64,000 bases of DNA from Nocardioides rubriscoriae (GTDB lineage: Bacteria > Actinomycetota > Actinomycetes > Propionibacteriales > Nocardioidaceae): contig NZ_VIYJ01000003.1 in the NCBI RefSeq assembly GCF_008087085.1, positions 248,001-312,000 on the forward strand, in the 5' to 3' direction. A program made the translations under genes and the position numbers. The notes under the pieces were generated by a model, which worked only from the letters and a program-made list of their open reading frames with translations, did no database searches and was not told where the DNA came from. Shown here in pieces: positions 34,476 through 44,598 of this stretch; the stretch's first letter is position 1, and the number at the start of each line of letters is the position of its first letter.

Positions 34476-34833
34476 TCGGTCTGGTCGCCTCCGGTGGGCC
34501 TGCGTCTCGCTGGCCGCCCTCGCCTGGCACTGCTGCCGCCGGTCTGGGTGGCGGCCGCCGAGACGTCGGGCCGACCTGCGGCTCCGTGCGCCCTGTGGTC
34601 GGCCTGGGTCTGTGGCCCGGGCGCCGTCCTGCTGGTCGGCTCTCTTCTCGACCCCACCCCACGCGGGTCGAGGAGGTCGCCCGCGACCGTCTCGAGACCC
34701 CCTACCGCCGCCGGCAACCCGGCCGGGCGCCGGCGTCCTGCGGACCGATTGTCGGTGGCTCGGGCCCGGCCGTTAGGCTGGCCCGAGCCTCCGGACACCT
34801 CCGGACGGCGACTGTCTGTGAGAGTTGGGTTCC
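34476..34833 (+). other. Gene-free interval upstream of bS22
   Basis: No convincing coding frame is seen in these 358 bp. A TAGGCT element (34774-34779) with a TTGTCG 19 bases upstream (34749-34754) could be the promoter of the bS22 gene. CTCCGGACAC-CTCCGGACGG (34789-34808) is a short direct repeat. Nothing else stands out. Confidence 0.45.
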
Positions 34834-34935
34834 GTGGGTTCCGTCATCAAGAAGCGTCGCAAGCGCATGGCCAAGAAGAAGCACCGCAAGCTCCTGAAGA
34901 AGACGCGCGTGCAGCGTCGCAAGCTCGGGAAGTAG
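34834..34935 (+). CDS. Small ribosomal subunit protein bS22 (AURKAIP1/COX24 domain)
   Basis: A 33-residue, extremely basic peptide starting [20 protein letters not shown] and ending in RVQRRKLGK. It is nearly identical to the actinobacterial peptide annotated as AURKAIP1/COX24-domain protein (Rv0500B position), identified as bS22 in mycobacterial ribosome structures and related to mitochondrial mS38. The start is GTG. The gene is below usual length cut-offs. It is followed 15 bases later by the SDR gene, as in mycobacteria. Confidence 0.93.
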   Translation: MGSVIKKRRKRMAKKKHRKLLKKTRVQRRKLGK

Positions 34936-34950
34936 CGCAGGCTCCTCACC

Positions 34951-36067
34951 ATGGCCGGCGGCGACAAGGTCGTGCTCGTCACCGGGGTCTCCCGTGACCT
35001 CGGTCGTCGGTGCGCCCGGGCCATCGCAGAGGACCCCTCCGTACGCCGCGTGATCGGGGTCGACGTGACCCCGCCGCGCGGCGACATCGGCGACGTCTCC
35101 TTCGTGCGGGCCGACATCCGCAACCCGGTCATCGCCAAGGTCATCGCCAAGGAGGACGTCGACACCGTCGTCCACATGAGCGTCATCGCCACCCCCGGCA
35201 GCTCCGGCGGCCGGACGACGATGAAGGAGCTCAACGTCATCGGGACGATGCAGCTGCTCGCGGCGTGCCAGAAGGCGCCGAGCGTGACCGACCTGGTCGT
35301 GAAGTCGACGACCACGGTCTATGGCGCTAGCAGCCGCGACCCCGCAATGTTCACCGAGGACATGAACCCCCGCGGCGCGCCCCGCACGGGCTACGCCAAG
35401 GACGTCGCCGAGATCGAGAGCTACGTGCGCGGGTTCGCCCGGCGCCGCAGCGACGTCCGGGTGACGATGCTGCGCTGCGCCAACGTCATCGGGCCCCACG
35501 TGGTGAGCCCGCTGATGTCCTACTTCCGCCTGCCGGTGATCCCCACCGTGCTGGGCTTCGACGCGCGCCTGCAGTTCCTCCACGAGGACGACCTGCGCTC
35601 GCTGATCCAGCACGCCGTCGCCCACGAGGTGCCCGGCACCTTCAACGTCGCCGGCGACGGCATCCTGATGCTCAGCCAGGCCGTACGCCGCCTGCAGCGT
35701 CCGGCGGTCAGGCTGCCCGGGTTCGCCGTCGGCAGCCTCGGCTCGGCCCTGCGCTCGGCCCGCGTCGCCGACTTCTCGCCCGAGCAGAAGTCCTTCCTCA
35801 CCTACGGACGCGGCGTCGACACCACGCAGATGCGCCAGGTGCTCGGCTTCGAGCCGCGCTTCACCACCGCCGAGGCGTTCGCCGACTTCGCCTCCGGCCT
35901 GCCCCCCACGGGCGGCCGCACCGACCGTGTCCTGGCCGGGGTCGCCGACCGCCTGCCCAGCACGCCCGCCGTCACCGCCGCGGGCCCCGACCGCCCGGCC
36001 GCCGGCCCCGCGCTGAGCGTGGCACCGTCCCCGGGTCCGAGCACGACGACCAGGCGAGGTGAGTCCC

Positions 36068-36075
<8 letters not shown>
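34951..36075 (+). CDS. NAD-dependent epimerase/dehydratase family protein (GalE2-like)
   Basis: A 374-residue extended SDR. The N-terminal nucleotide motif is VLVTGVSRDLGRR, a variant of TGxxGxxG. The active site retains Tyr in GYAKDVAE (YxxxK), and KSTTTVYG supplies the upstream Ser/Thr. The C-terminal 60 residues are Pro/Ala-rich and unstructured. The position matches galE2 (Rv0501). The substrate is probably a nucleotide sugar but could be another. The gene overlaps the acyltransferase start region by eight bases. Confidence 0.85.
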
Positions 36076-37240
<1,165 letters not shown>

Positions 37241-37304
37241 GCCCCGGGCCTGCGGCGACGCCGCCGGTGCACTCCGCGCCGTGACCAGCGCGCCGGGGGT
37301 ACGG

Positions 37305-38453
37305 CTACTTGCCGGTCCTGCCGCCGAGCAGGTCGTCGACGCCCTGGGTGACGTCGTCGACCGTGCCGGTCAGCAGGTTGCCGAGGTCGACGCTGTTGAC
37401 ACCGGTGACGAGGGTCTCCAGCGAACTGGGGGCACCCTGGTCGCCACCGGCGGTCAGGTCGGGCGTCGGGGCCGGGTCGTCGCCCGCGGGCTGCGGGCTC
37501 GGCGTGGCCACCGAGGGGGCGGGCTGACCACCGGTCCGGGTCGGGGGCTTCGGGGCCGGCGTCGGGGGCCTGGGGGCCGCGGGCGCCTCGAGCGCGGCGG
37601 CGGTGTCGAGCAGGTGCTGGTAGAGCGGGCCGAGGTCGGCGGCGGCGGTGACCTGCTGGGCCAGGGCGGGCAGGTCGCTGCACGCGGGGCAGGCGCTGAC
37701 GGCCTGAGCGTCGATCATGTCGAGGGCGCGGGTGGCCTCGACCAGCGAGCTGCGGGCGTCGAGCGGGACGAGGGTCTCGAGGCGCTGCAGGGCCTCGAGG
37801 CTCGAGGTCGTGAACGAGCGGAGCTCCTCGATCGACGACAGGCGACCGGTCTCGGCGTAGTCGCCGAGCAGCACGTCGGAGGCCTCGACGGCCTGTTCGG
37901 TGAAGTCCTGGAGGGTCTGGGAGATGACGGTGGCGTCGGGGCCGCCGCTGCGGCTGAGCTCGTCGACCTCGTCGAGACGTCCGGAGGCGTTGTCGAGCAT
38001 CGTGGCGCCCTTGTCGTCGGCGTCACGCAGCACGCCCTCGTGGGCGTTCTCGATGGCCCGCTTGAGCGGGTAGAGGGTGTCGCCGGGCAGGGCGGTCTGC
38101 GCTGCGACCGACATCGACGCCGAGGCGCTGACGATCGCGAAGCCGCCGATCGCGACCGCGAGACGACGCTCGCGACCCGTACGTCGCGGCGCGGGCTGGC
38201 GTCGGGCCTCGACCTGGGCGGCGGTGTCGGGGGCCAGGGCGGTCTCGGCGGCGAGCATCAGCCGGGTCCGCAGGTCGGTGACGAACTCGGGTCGCGGCTC
38301 GGGGGCCGGCGCGGTGCGCAGGGCGGTGACGATGCCGACCAGGGGGAGCAGGTCGGCGTTGGAGCCCACGTCGCGCAGCCCGGTGGTCGAGGAGTCCTCG
38401 AGCATCGAGCTGAACTGCTCGGCGCGCTTGCGCGCCGGGAAGACGGGGTTCAT
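37305..38453 (-). CDS. RsbN-like anti-sigma factor (DUF5667)
   Basis: A 382-residue single-pass membrane protein. The cytoplasmic N-terminus (residues 1-95) starts with a sigma-binding-type helix (RAEQFSSMLE). One membrane helix follows (about 98-118, LAVAIGGFAIVSASASMSVA), then an extracytoplasmic DUF5667 domain beginning LPGDTLYPLKRAIENA and a Pro-rich tail. This matches RsbN, the anti-sigma factor of BldN in Streptomyces. The BldN-like sigma gene lies just upstream on the same strand. Its promoter has a CGTAAC-N17-CGTTGT match, so the sigma factor probably drives its own inhibitor. Confidence 0.87.
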   Translation of the reverse strand: MNPVFPARKRAEQFSSMLEDSSTTGLRDVGSNADLLPLVGIVTALRTAPAPEPRPEFVTDLRTRLMLAAETALAPDTAAQVEARRQPAPRRTGRERRLAVAIGGFAIVSASASMSVAAQTALPGDTLYPLKRAIENAHEGVLRDADDKGATMLDNASGRLDEVDELSRSGGPDATVISQTLQDFTEQAVEASDVLLGDYAETGRLSSIEELRSFTTSSLEALQRLETLVPLDARSSLVEATRALDMIDAQAVSACPACSDLPALAQQVTAAADLGPLYQHLLDTAAALEAPAAPRPPTPAPKPPTRTGGQPAPSVATPSPQPAGDDPAPTPDLTAGGDQGAPSSLETLVTGVNSVDLGNLLTGTVDDVTQGVDDLLGGRTGK

Positions 38454-38502
38454 CGGGTACGTCCTGCGGTGTCACGGGTGCCGTGGAGGCCTGTCACAGA
38501 CC

Positions 38503-38531
38503 ACAACGACGACCGATCACGCGAGGTTACG
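38503..38531 (-). promoter_or_regulatory. Candidate BldN-type promoter of the rsbN-like gene
   Basis: On the minus strand CGTAAC (38531-38526) and CGTTGT (38508-38503) are separated by 17 bases, about 50 bases upstream of the start codon. CGTAAC and CGTTG(A/T) are the elements I recall for sigma-BldN promoters in Streptomyces, where rsbN itself is a target. Confidence 0.65.
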
Positions 38532-38598
38532 GTCGTGACCCCGGTTGATCCGGAGGTCGGCGAGGTGGTGGTGGTCACGTCGTGGGGAGGCATCGTCG

Positions 38599-39417
38599 TC
38601 AGTCCCTGATCCCCTCGGGCATCAGCTTGGCGAGGTTGCGCACCCCACGCAGCTGCAGCTGCTTGACCGCCCCGTCGCTGCGCCCGAGGACCGCAGCGGT
38701 CTCGGCGATGCTCATGCCCTGCAGGAACCGCATGACGAGGCAGTCGCGCTGCTCGTCGGGCAGCTGGGTCAGAGCCTCCAGCAGCATCTCGTTGGTGAGC
38801 CCGGCGAGGACCAGGGACTCGGGGCCCTCGGTCGTGTCGTCGTGGGCCCCCATGTCCTCGGTGGTCATCTCGAGGCGGGTGCGACCGGCCTTGAAGTGGT
38901 CGGTGGCGAGGTTGCGGGCGATGGTCATCAGCCACGCGCCGAAGTCCTTGCCCTGCCAGCGGAAGCTGGTCATGTTGCGCAGCGCGCGGAAGAACGTCTC
39001 GGACGTGAGGTCCTCGGCGAGGGCCTGGGAGCGGGTCCGGTAGAACAAGAAGCGGTAGACCGAGCTCTGGTAGTGGTCGTAGAGCAGGCCGAACGCGTCG
39101 GCGTCGCCGCCTCGGGCGAGCTCGACCAGGGCGATCAGGCGGGTGCGGTCGGCCTCGGACTCCTCCGAGGAGGTGGCCAGCTCGGCGTCGCCGAAGCCGC
39201 CGCCGGAGCCGGTGCCGCCCAGTCCGCCGATCCCCACACCGCCGTCGACCGAGCTGTCCAGAGCGTTGTCGAACGTGGTCTCGAGGGCGCCGCCCAGACC
39301 GATCGCCTCGGTCGCGAGGAAGCCGCCGGCGAACGAGGGCGCGGGGACCAGAAGGCGCACGACAGCCAGGCGCAGGGCATCGAGCCCGCGCGTGTCGTTG
39401 GGCCTCGGCTGAGGCAT
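38599..39417 (-). CDS. BldN-like ECF sigma factor with N-terminal pro-extension
   Basis: A 272-residue ECF sigma factor with an unusual first 90 residues: a hydrophobic stretch (LDALRLAVVRLLVPAPSFAGGFLATEAIGLGG) and a Gly-rich linker. Sigma2 follows (LIALVELARGGDADAFGLLYDHYQSSVYRFLFYRT, SETFFRALRNMTSFRWQGKDFGAWLMTIARNLATDHF), then sigma4 (LPDEQRDCLVMRFLQGMSIAETAAVLGRSDGAVKQLQLRGVRNL). The core closely resembles Streptomyces BldN, made as a pro-protein with a comparable extension that is removed. An RsbN-like gene lies 145 bases downstream. ATG 39417 fits the family; a longer frame is not supported. Confidence 0.9.
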   Translation of the reverse strand: MPQPRPNDTRGLDALRLAVVRLLVPAPSFAGGFLATEAIGLGGALETTFDNALDSSVDGGVGIGGLGGTGSGGGFGDAELATSSEESEADRTRLIALVELARGGDADAFGLLYDHYQSSVYRFLFYRTRSQALAEDLTSETFFRALRNMTSFRWQGKDFGAWLMTIARNLATDHFKAGRTRLEMTTEDMGAHDDTTEGPESLVLAGLTNEMLLEALTQLPDEQRDCLVMRFLQGMSIAETAAVLGRSDGAVKQLQLRGVRNLAKLMPEGIRD

Positions 39418-39528
39418 GGATGCGCCCTCCCGCAGTGAGGCTCTCCCCAGAGCCCTCCTGGCGAGGGTAGAGCAGGTCCTAGCAGGGTGTACAGGAAACG
39501 ACCGATCCCCCCGGCGTCCCCCGGCGCA

Positions 39529-39550
39529 GCACGTGACGTGGCTCACGTGC
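39529..39550 (-). promoter_or_regulatory. BldD-box-like inverted repeat upstream of the sigma gene
   Basis: GCACGTGA (39529-39536) and TCACGTGC (39543-39550) are a perfect inverted repeat with a 6-base spacer, 112 bp upstream of the BldN-like start. GTGA-Nx-TCAC is the pattern of BldD operators, and bldN is a BldD target in Streptomyces (recalled). The site also overlaps the 5'-side gap next to the HAD gene. Confidence 0.45.
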
Positions 39551-39579
39551 CGGTCTGGACCGGCCGCAGGGGCGCGCGG

Positions 39580-40464
39580 TCAGCGGCGCCTGCCGCGCAG
39601 CGCGACCCCGGCCGCCACGGTGCCGGTGACAGCCCCGGCGACGCCACCGACGAGCAGGCCGGCGCGGGCCGCCTTGCGCCCGGTGCGGTAGTCGCGGACC
39701 CGCCATCCCTGCTCCCGGGCGTGGGCGCGCAGCCGGGCGTCGGGGTTGATGGCCACCGGGTCGCCGACCAGGCTCAGCATCGGCAGGTCGTTGACCGAGT
39801 CGGAGTAGGCCGAGCACCGCGACAGGTCCAGGCCCTCGCGCGCTGCCAGGGCCTTGATCGCCTCGGCCTTGGCCGGGCCGTGGAGCAGGTCGCCGACCAG
39901 GCGGCCGGTGTAGACGCCGTCGACGTGCTCGGAGACGGTGCCCATCGCGCCGGTGAGCCCCAGGCGGCGGGCGATGATCTGGGCGATCTCGATGGGGGCG
40001 GCGGTGACCAGCCAGACGCGCTGCCCCTGGTCGAGGTGGAGCTGGGCCAGGGCGCGGGTGCCGGGCCAGATCCGGTGCGCCATCGCCTCGTCGAAGATCT
40101 CCTCGCCGAGCGACTCGAGCTCGGTGACGGTGTGGCCCGCGATGAAGCTGAGCGCGGAGTTGCGGGTCTCGGCGATGTGGTCGGGGTCCTCGACGCCGAC
40201 GACGCGGAAGTACGCCTGCTTCCACGCGGCTCCGAGGATGTCGCGCGTGGTGAAGAACTTGCGGCGGTGCAGGCCGCGCGCGAGGTGGAAGATGCTCGCG
40301 CCCTGCATGACGGTGTTGTCGACGTCGAAGAACGCCGCCGAGGTCGGGTCGACGGGGTGGTCGAGGGCCACCTCGACCTCGGCCGCGGCCGCTGCGGCCT
40401 CGCCCGCGAGCGTCGAGCGCTGGCGCAGGTTGAGCGGCCGGCGCGGCTTGTCCGAGGGAGGCAT
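39580..40464 (-). CDS. HAD-IB family phosphatase (SerB1-like)
   Basis: A 294-residue HAD hydrolase. Motif I is [13 protein letters not shown] (nucleophile and acid Asp), motif II lies in WLVTAAP, and motif III/IV in [13 protein letters not shown]. The C-terminus has a hydrophobic stretch ([21 protein letters not shown]) likely to be a membrane anchor. HAD-IB members act on phosphoserine or lysophosphatidate; the position is like that of serB1 (Rv0505c). The ATG at 40464 was chosen; longer frames overlap the divergent promoter. Confidence 0.87.
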   Translation of the reverse strand: MPPSDKPRRPLNLRQRSTLAGEAAAAAAEVEVALDHPVDPTSAAFFDVDNTVMQGASIFHLARGLHRRKFFTTRDILGAAWKQAYFRVVGVEDPDHIAETRNSALSFIAGHTVTELESLGEEIFDEAMAHRIWPGTRALAQLHLDQGQRVWLVTAAPIEIAQIIARRLGLTGAMGTVSEHVDGVYTGRLVGDLLHGPAKAEAIKALAAREGLDLSRCSAYSDSVNDLPMLSLVGDPVAINPDARLRAHAREQGWRVRDYRTGRKAARAGLLVGGVAGAVTGTVAAGVALRGRRR

Positions 40465-40567
40465 CGCCCCACTGTATTGATCCGGCGACCGATCGGGTGG
40501 TGCCGCCGCTCCGCACGACCGGATCGGATCATCCTGCGGTCGTCTGATCATGCCTAGACTGCCCCGC

Positions 40568-42205
40568 ATGCCTGCTCCCACCCCGACCGCCGACGCCGTC
40601 GCGGGGCCGGCTGCTCTGCTGGCCGAGGCGGCCGCCGAGCACCCCGACAAGCTGGCGCTCGTCGAGTCCGGGGGACGCAGCCTGACGTGGGCCGAGCTCG
40701 ACGACCAGGTGGGACGCGTGGCCACCGGGCTGACCGCCGCCGGCATCGTCGCGGGCTACCGGATCATCCTCGTGATCGGCAACCGGCTGGAGTTCGTCAC
40801 CACCTACCTGGCGATCCTGCGGGCGCAGGCGGTCGCCGTCCCGCTCAACCCGGGGGCCAGTGCCCGCGAGCTGGCCCGGGTCGTCGCCGACTGCGGGGCC
40901 CGGATGGTCGTCGCCGACGGTGACTCCGTCACCACGGTGCGTGCGGCAGCAGCCCTGGTCGACGACACGCTCGCCGGCCGCGGGTCGACCCTGGAGCAGG
41001 ACGTGCCGGGCGAGGTGCTCGACCGGATGGTGCGCCCCCGCGTCGTGGTGGTCGGCACCACCCTGCTGCCCGGGGAGCGCTCCTACGACCACCTGCGCGC
41101 CGACAGCGCCCGCCCCGTCCCGGCGCTGCGCGACCCCGAGCGGATCGCCGCGCTGCTCTACACCAGCGGCACGTCCGGGCTGCCGCGCGCCGCGATGCTC
41201 AGCCACCGGGCCCTGGCCGCCAACATCGCGCAGGTCGCCGCGGTCGACCCGCCGCTGATCCACGGCGACGACGTGGTCCTCGGCGTGCTGCCGCTCTTCC
41301 ACGTCTACGGCCTCAACGCCGTGCTCGGCACCGTGCTGCGCAGCCGCGCCAAGCTCGTCCTGGCCGACCGCTTCGACCCCCAGGGCACCCTCGACCTCAT
41401 CGACGACGAGGCGTGCAGCGTCCTGCCCCTGGCGCCACCGGTCTTCGCCCACTGGCGCGACGTCGACCTCGCCGGGCGTCTCGGACCGGTCCGGCTGGTG
41501 CTGTCGGGCTCGGCGCCGGTCTCGGCCGAGGTCGTCGAGGAGTTCGTCTCGCGCACCGGCATCCCGGTGCACCAGGGCTACGGGCTGACCGAGGCCGCGC
41601 CGGTCGTCACCAGCACCCTGCGCTCGGCGGCGGCCCCGCCCGGCTCGGTGGGAGCTCCGCTCGACGGCATCTCGCTGCGCCTGGTCGACGAGGGGGGCGC
41701 GGCGGTGGACCAGGAGTCGGGCGACCCCGGCGAGATCCAGGTGCGCGGCGACAACCTCTTCAGCGGCTACTGGCCCGACGGCGCCGACGGGCCCGGTGTC
41801 GACGGGTGGTGGTCGACCGGCGACGTCGGCTACGTCGACGACCAGGGCGACGTCTTCCTCGTCGACCGGGTCAAGGAGCTCGTCATCGTGTCGGGGTTCA
41901 ACGTCTACCCGGTCGAGGTCGAGCGCGTCGTCGCCGAGGTCGAGGGCGTCGCCGACGTCGCGGTCATCGGGGTCGCCGACGACATCACCGGCGAGGCGGT
42001 CGTGGCCTACGTGACGGCCCCCGGCGCCGACCCCGCGACGATCGCGGCCGCCGTACGCGAGGCGTGCGAGCGCGGCCTGGCGCGCTTCAAGGTGCCCAGC
42101 CGGATCGAGGTCGTCGACCGGCTGCCCCTCAGCATCACCGGCAAGGTGCAGAAGGGCCGGCTGCGCGGCCTCGAGCGCCGGCGCGCGCTCGGGCTCCTCG
42201 AGTGA
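40568..42205 (+). CDS. Long-chain fatty acid/AMP-dependent CoA ligase
   Basis: A 545-residue ANL-superfamily enzyme that activates a carboxylic acid by adenylation and transfers it to CoA. The P-loop is [15 protein letters not shown] (Arg replaces the usual Lys), the core motif is [12 protein letters not shown], the ATP-ribose Asp is in [14 protein letters not shown], and the catalytic Lys lies in [12 protein letters not shown]. The substrate is unknown. A TAGACT -10-like element ends 8 bases before the ATG, so the transcript may be nearly leaderless. It is followed by the glutaredoxin-like gene. Confidence 0.88.
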   Translation: MPAPTPTADAVAGPAALLAEAAAEHPDKLALVESGGRSLTWAELDDQVGRVATGLTAAGIVAGYRIILVIGNRLEFVTTYLAILRAQAVAVPLNPGASARELARVVADCGARMVVADGDSVTTVRAAAALVDDTLAGRGSTLEQDVPGEVLDRMVRPRVVVVGTTLLPGERSYDHLRADSARPVPALRDPERIAALLYTSGTSGLPRAAMLSHRALAANIAQVAAVDPPLIHGDDVVLGVLPLFHVYGLNAVLGTVLRSRAKLVLADRFDPQGTLDLIDDEACSVLPLAPPVFAHWRDVDLAGRLGPVRLVLSGSAPVSAEVVEEFVSRTGIPVHQGYGLTEAAPVVTSTLRSAAAPPGSVGAPLDGISLRLVDEGGAAVDQESGDPGEIQVRGDNLFSGYWPDGADGPGVDGWWSTGDVGYVDDQGDVFLVDRVKELVIVSGFNVYPVEVERVVAEVEGVADVAVIGVADDITGEAVVAYVTAPGADPATIAAAVREACERGLARFKVPSRIEVVDRLPLSITGKVQKGRLRGLERRRALGLLE

Positions 42206-42212
42206 GTCCCGC

Positions 42213-42482
42213 GTGAGGCTGCGACGGCGACCGCGCGAGCGCAGCGGGCCGCGGGTCACGCTCTACTCGCGCGCGGGCTGCCACCTGTGCGAGGTGGCTG
42301 AGGAGACCGTGGCGCGGGTGTGCGCCGAGCGGGGGGAGGACTACGTCGTGGTCCTGGTCGACGACGACCCGGAGCTGCTGCGTCGCTTCAACGACGAGGT
42401 GCCGGTGACGTTCGTCGACGGTCGCCAGCACGACTTCTGGCGGGTCGACGAGACGCGGCTGCGCAAGGCCCTCGATACCTGA
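42213..42482 (+). CDS. Glutaredoxin-like (DUF836) protein
   Basis: An 89-residue thioredoxin-fold protein with the redox motif CHLC in VTLYSRAGCHLCEVAEE and the cis-Pro segment DEVPVTFVDGRQ. It is the small glutaredoxin-like protein often found just upstream of rex/hemA in actinobacteria (Rv0508 position). It starts with GTG 7 bases after the ligase stop. Its partner is unknown. Confidence 0.88.
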   Translation: MRLRRRPRERSGPRVTLYSRAGCHLCEVAEETVARVCAERGEDYVVVLVDDDPELLRRFNDEVPVTFVDGRQHDFWRVDETRLRKALDT

Positions 42483-42551
42483 CCGCGAGCCGGTGCACCA
42501 CCCCCCTTCCACGCACCCGGTCGAGGGTGTGCTAGGCCACTCCCGCTCAAT

Positions 42552-42580
42552 TTGTTCTCGCGTTCACAAACTCCTACTGT
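42552..42580 (+). promoter_or_regulatory. Rex operator overlapping the rex-hem promoter
   Basis: TTGTTCTCGCGTTCACAA (42552-42569) matches the Rex operator TTGTGAA-N4-TTCACAA with an intact right half and TTGT on the left. TTGTTC (42552-42557) and TACTGT (42575-42580), 17 bases apart, form a sigma-A-like promoter that the operator covers. Rex bound at low NADH would therefore block transcription of its own operon. Confidence 0.78.
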
Positions 42581-42625
42581 GATCGAGCCGGGCCCTCCTC
42601 TGGGGCGCGGCTAGGAAGCAGAGCA

Positions 42626-43285
42626 GTGACTGCACGCAGTTCGAGCGAGAGCGCCCGGGACATCCCGGAGGCGACCGTCGCCCGCCTGCCCGTCTACCTG
42701 CGGGCGCTCAACGCGCTGGCCGACGACGGCATCCGGACCTGCTCCAGCGAGGAGCTCGCGCTCTCGGCGGGCGTCAACTCCGCCAAGCTCCGCAAGGACC
42801 TCTCCTACCTCGGCAGCTACGGCACCCGCGGCGTCGGCTACGACGTCGACTACCTGCGCTACCAGATCGCCCGCGAGATCGGCGTGACCCAGGACTGGCC
42901 CGTGGTCATCGTCGGCATCGGCAACCTCGGGCACGCCCTGGCCAACTACTCCGGGTTCCGCAGCCGGGGCTTCCGGGTGGTGGCCCTGCTCGACGCCGAC
43001 GAGACCCGGCACGGCGAGGTCGTCGCCGGGGTCGACGTCCGTGCGTTCGGTGACCTCGAGGAGATCGTCGAGACCCACGGCGTCGCGATCGGGGTCATCG
43101 CGACCCCGGCCGGCGCCGCCCAGGACGTCGCCGACCGCATGGTCGGCTGCGGCATCACCAGCATCCTCAACTTCGCACCGTCAGTGATCGTGGTGCCCGA
43201 GGGCGTCGACGTACGCAAGGTCGACCTGTCCATCGAGCTGCAGATCCTGGCCTACCACGAGCAGCGGAAGGCCAACGTGACATGA
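42626..43285 (+). CDS. rex: Redox-sensing transcriptional repressor Rex
   Basis: A 219-residue NAD(H)-sensing repressor. The N-terminal winged helix (VARLPVYLRALNALADDGIRTCSSEELALSAGVNSAKLRKDLSYLGSYGTRGVGYDV) is followed by a Rossmann domain (VVIVGIGNLGHALANY) and a C-terminal domain-swap helix. NADH releases it from DNA. It heads the operon with hemA through a 4-base overlap, an arrangement known from Streptomyces rex-hemACD. The GTG start has AGGAAG upstream. An operator lies in its promoter. Confidence 0.96.
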   Translation: MTARSSSESARDIPEATVARLPVYLRALNALADDGIRTCSSEELALSAGVNSAKLRKDLSYLGSYGTRGVGYDVDYLRYQIAREIGVTQDWPVVIVGIGNLGHALANYSGFRSRGFRVVALLDADETRHGEVVAGVDVRAFGDLEEIVETHGVAIGVIATPAGAAQDVADRMVGCGITSILNFAPSVIVVPEGVDVRKVDLSIELQILAYHEQRKANVT

Positions 43286-44598
43286 GCGTCCTCGTCGTCG
43301 GCATCTCCCACAACAGCGCCCCCGTGTCGGTGCTCGAGCGCGTCGCGCTCGACTCCGAGGGGGTCCACAAGCTCCTCACCGACGCCGCCGCGTGCGACCA
43401 CGTCAACGAGGTCGCGGTCGTCTCCACCTGCAACCGGGTCGAGGTCTACGCCGACATCGAGCGGTTCCACGGCAGCGTCGAGGTGCTCTCGCGGCTGCTG
43501 CTGGCCCAGGCCGGCGACGCCGCCGAGGCGATGGTTCCCCACCTCTACGTCCACTACGACGACGGCGCGGTCGCCCACCTGTTCCAGGTCGCCTCCGGGC
43601 TCGACTCGATGGCCGTCGGCGAGGGCCAGATCCTCGGTCAGGCGCGCGAGGCGCTCCGCCTGGGCCAGGAGGTCGGCAGCATCGGCCCGGCGCTCAACTC
43701 GTTGTTCCAGCAGGCGCTGCGTGTCGGCAAGCGCGCCCACGCCGAGACCGGCATCGACCGGGTCGCTCCGACCCTCATCGGTGCCGCGCTCGAGCGCTCC
43801 GCGATCGCCATCGGCGCCGTGGCCGGCAGCTACGTCGTGGTGGTGGGCGCCGGCGCGATGGCGGGACTGGCCACGGCCACCGTGAGCCGGCTCGGCGCGG
43901 GCCACGTCAGCGTGGTCAACCGCACCCCCGACCGGGCCCGGCGCCTGGCCGACGAGTACTCCGCGCACGCCGTCGCCCTGGCCGACCTGCCCGGCGAGCT
44001 GGCGAAGGCCGACGTCGTCATCACCTGCACCGGCGCGACCGGCGTGCTCATCACCAGCGAGATGCTGGCCGCCGCCCGCGGATCCCTCGCCGACCCCGCC
44101 CGCCCGATGTCGGTCATCGACGTCGCGCTGCCCCACGACGTCGAGCCCAGCGTCGCCGAGCTGCCCGGGGTGACCCTGATCGGCCTGCGTGAGCTCTCCG
44201 AGAGCCTGGCGGTCAGCGACGTGGCCGGCGAGGTCGCCGACGTACGCCGCATCGTGGGTGAAGAGGTCGCCGCCTTCCTCACCGCCCGTCGTCAGGCCAG
44301 CGTCACCCCGACCGTGATCGCCCTGCGCTCGATGGCGACGTCGGTCGTCGACGCCGAGATGTCGCGCCTCGAGGCCCGGCTGCCGCTGCTCGACGACGCG
44401 GCGCGCGCCGAGATCCGCCACACGGTGCGCCGGGTCGCCGACAAGCTGCTCCACGAGCCCACCGTCCGGGTCAAGGAGCTCGTCAACGCCGAGGGCGCCG
44501 TGTCCTACGAGCGCGCGCTCGCCGAGCTGTTCGCGCTCGACCCCGAGGCCGTCGACGCCGTCACGCGACCCAACAACGTCCCGCAGGTCGAGGCATGA
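43282..44598 (+). CDS. hemA: Glutamyl-tRNA reductase
   Basis: A 438-residue NADPH enzyme that reduces glutamyl-tRNA to glutamate-1-semialdehyde, the entry step of the C5 tetrapyrrole pathway. The catalytic Cys50 lies in VVSTCNRVEVY, the GEGQILGQ motif is intact (VGEGQILGQAREAL), and the NADPH motif is VVGAGAMAGLAT. A C-terminal dimerisation helix is present. ATG overlaps the rex stop. Control by Rex links haem output to the NADH/NAD ratio. Confidence 0.97.
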   Translation: MSVLVVGISHNSAPVSVLERVALDSEGVHKLLTDAAACDHVNEVAVVSTCNRVEVYADIERFHGSVEVLSRLLLAQAGDAAEAMVPHLYVHYDDGAVAHLFQVASGLDSMAVGEGQILGQAREALRLGQEVGSIGPALNSLFQQALRVGKRAHAETGIDRVAPTLIGAALERSAIAIGAVAGSYVVVVGAGAMAGLATATVSRLGAGHVSVVNRTPDRARRLADEYSAHAVALADLPGELAKADVVITCTGATGVLITSEMLAAARGSLADPARPMSVIDVALPHDVEPSVAELPGVTLIGLRELSESLAVSDVAGEVADVRRIVGEEVAAFLTARRQASVTPTVIALRSMATSVVDAEMSRLEARLPLLDDAARAEIRHTVRRVADKLLHEPTVRVKELVNAEGAVSYERALAELFALDPEAVDAVTRPNNVPQVEA

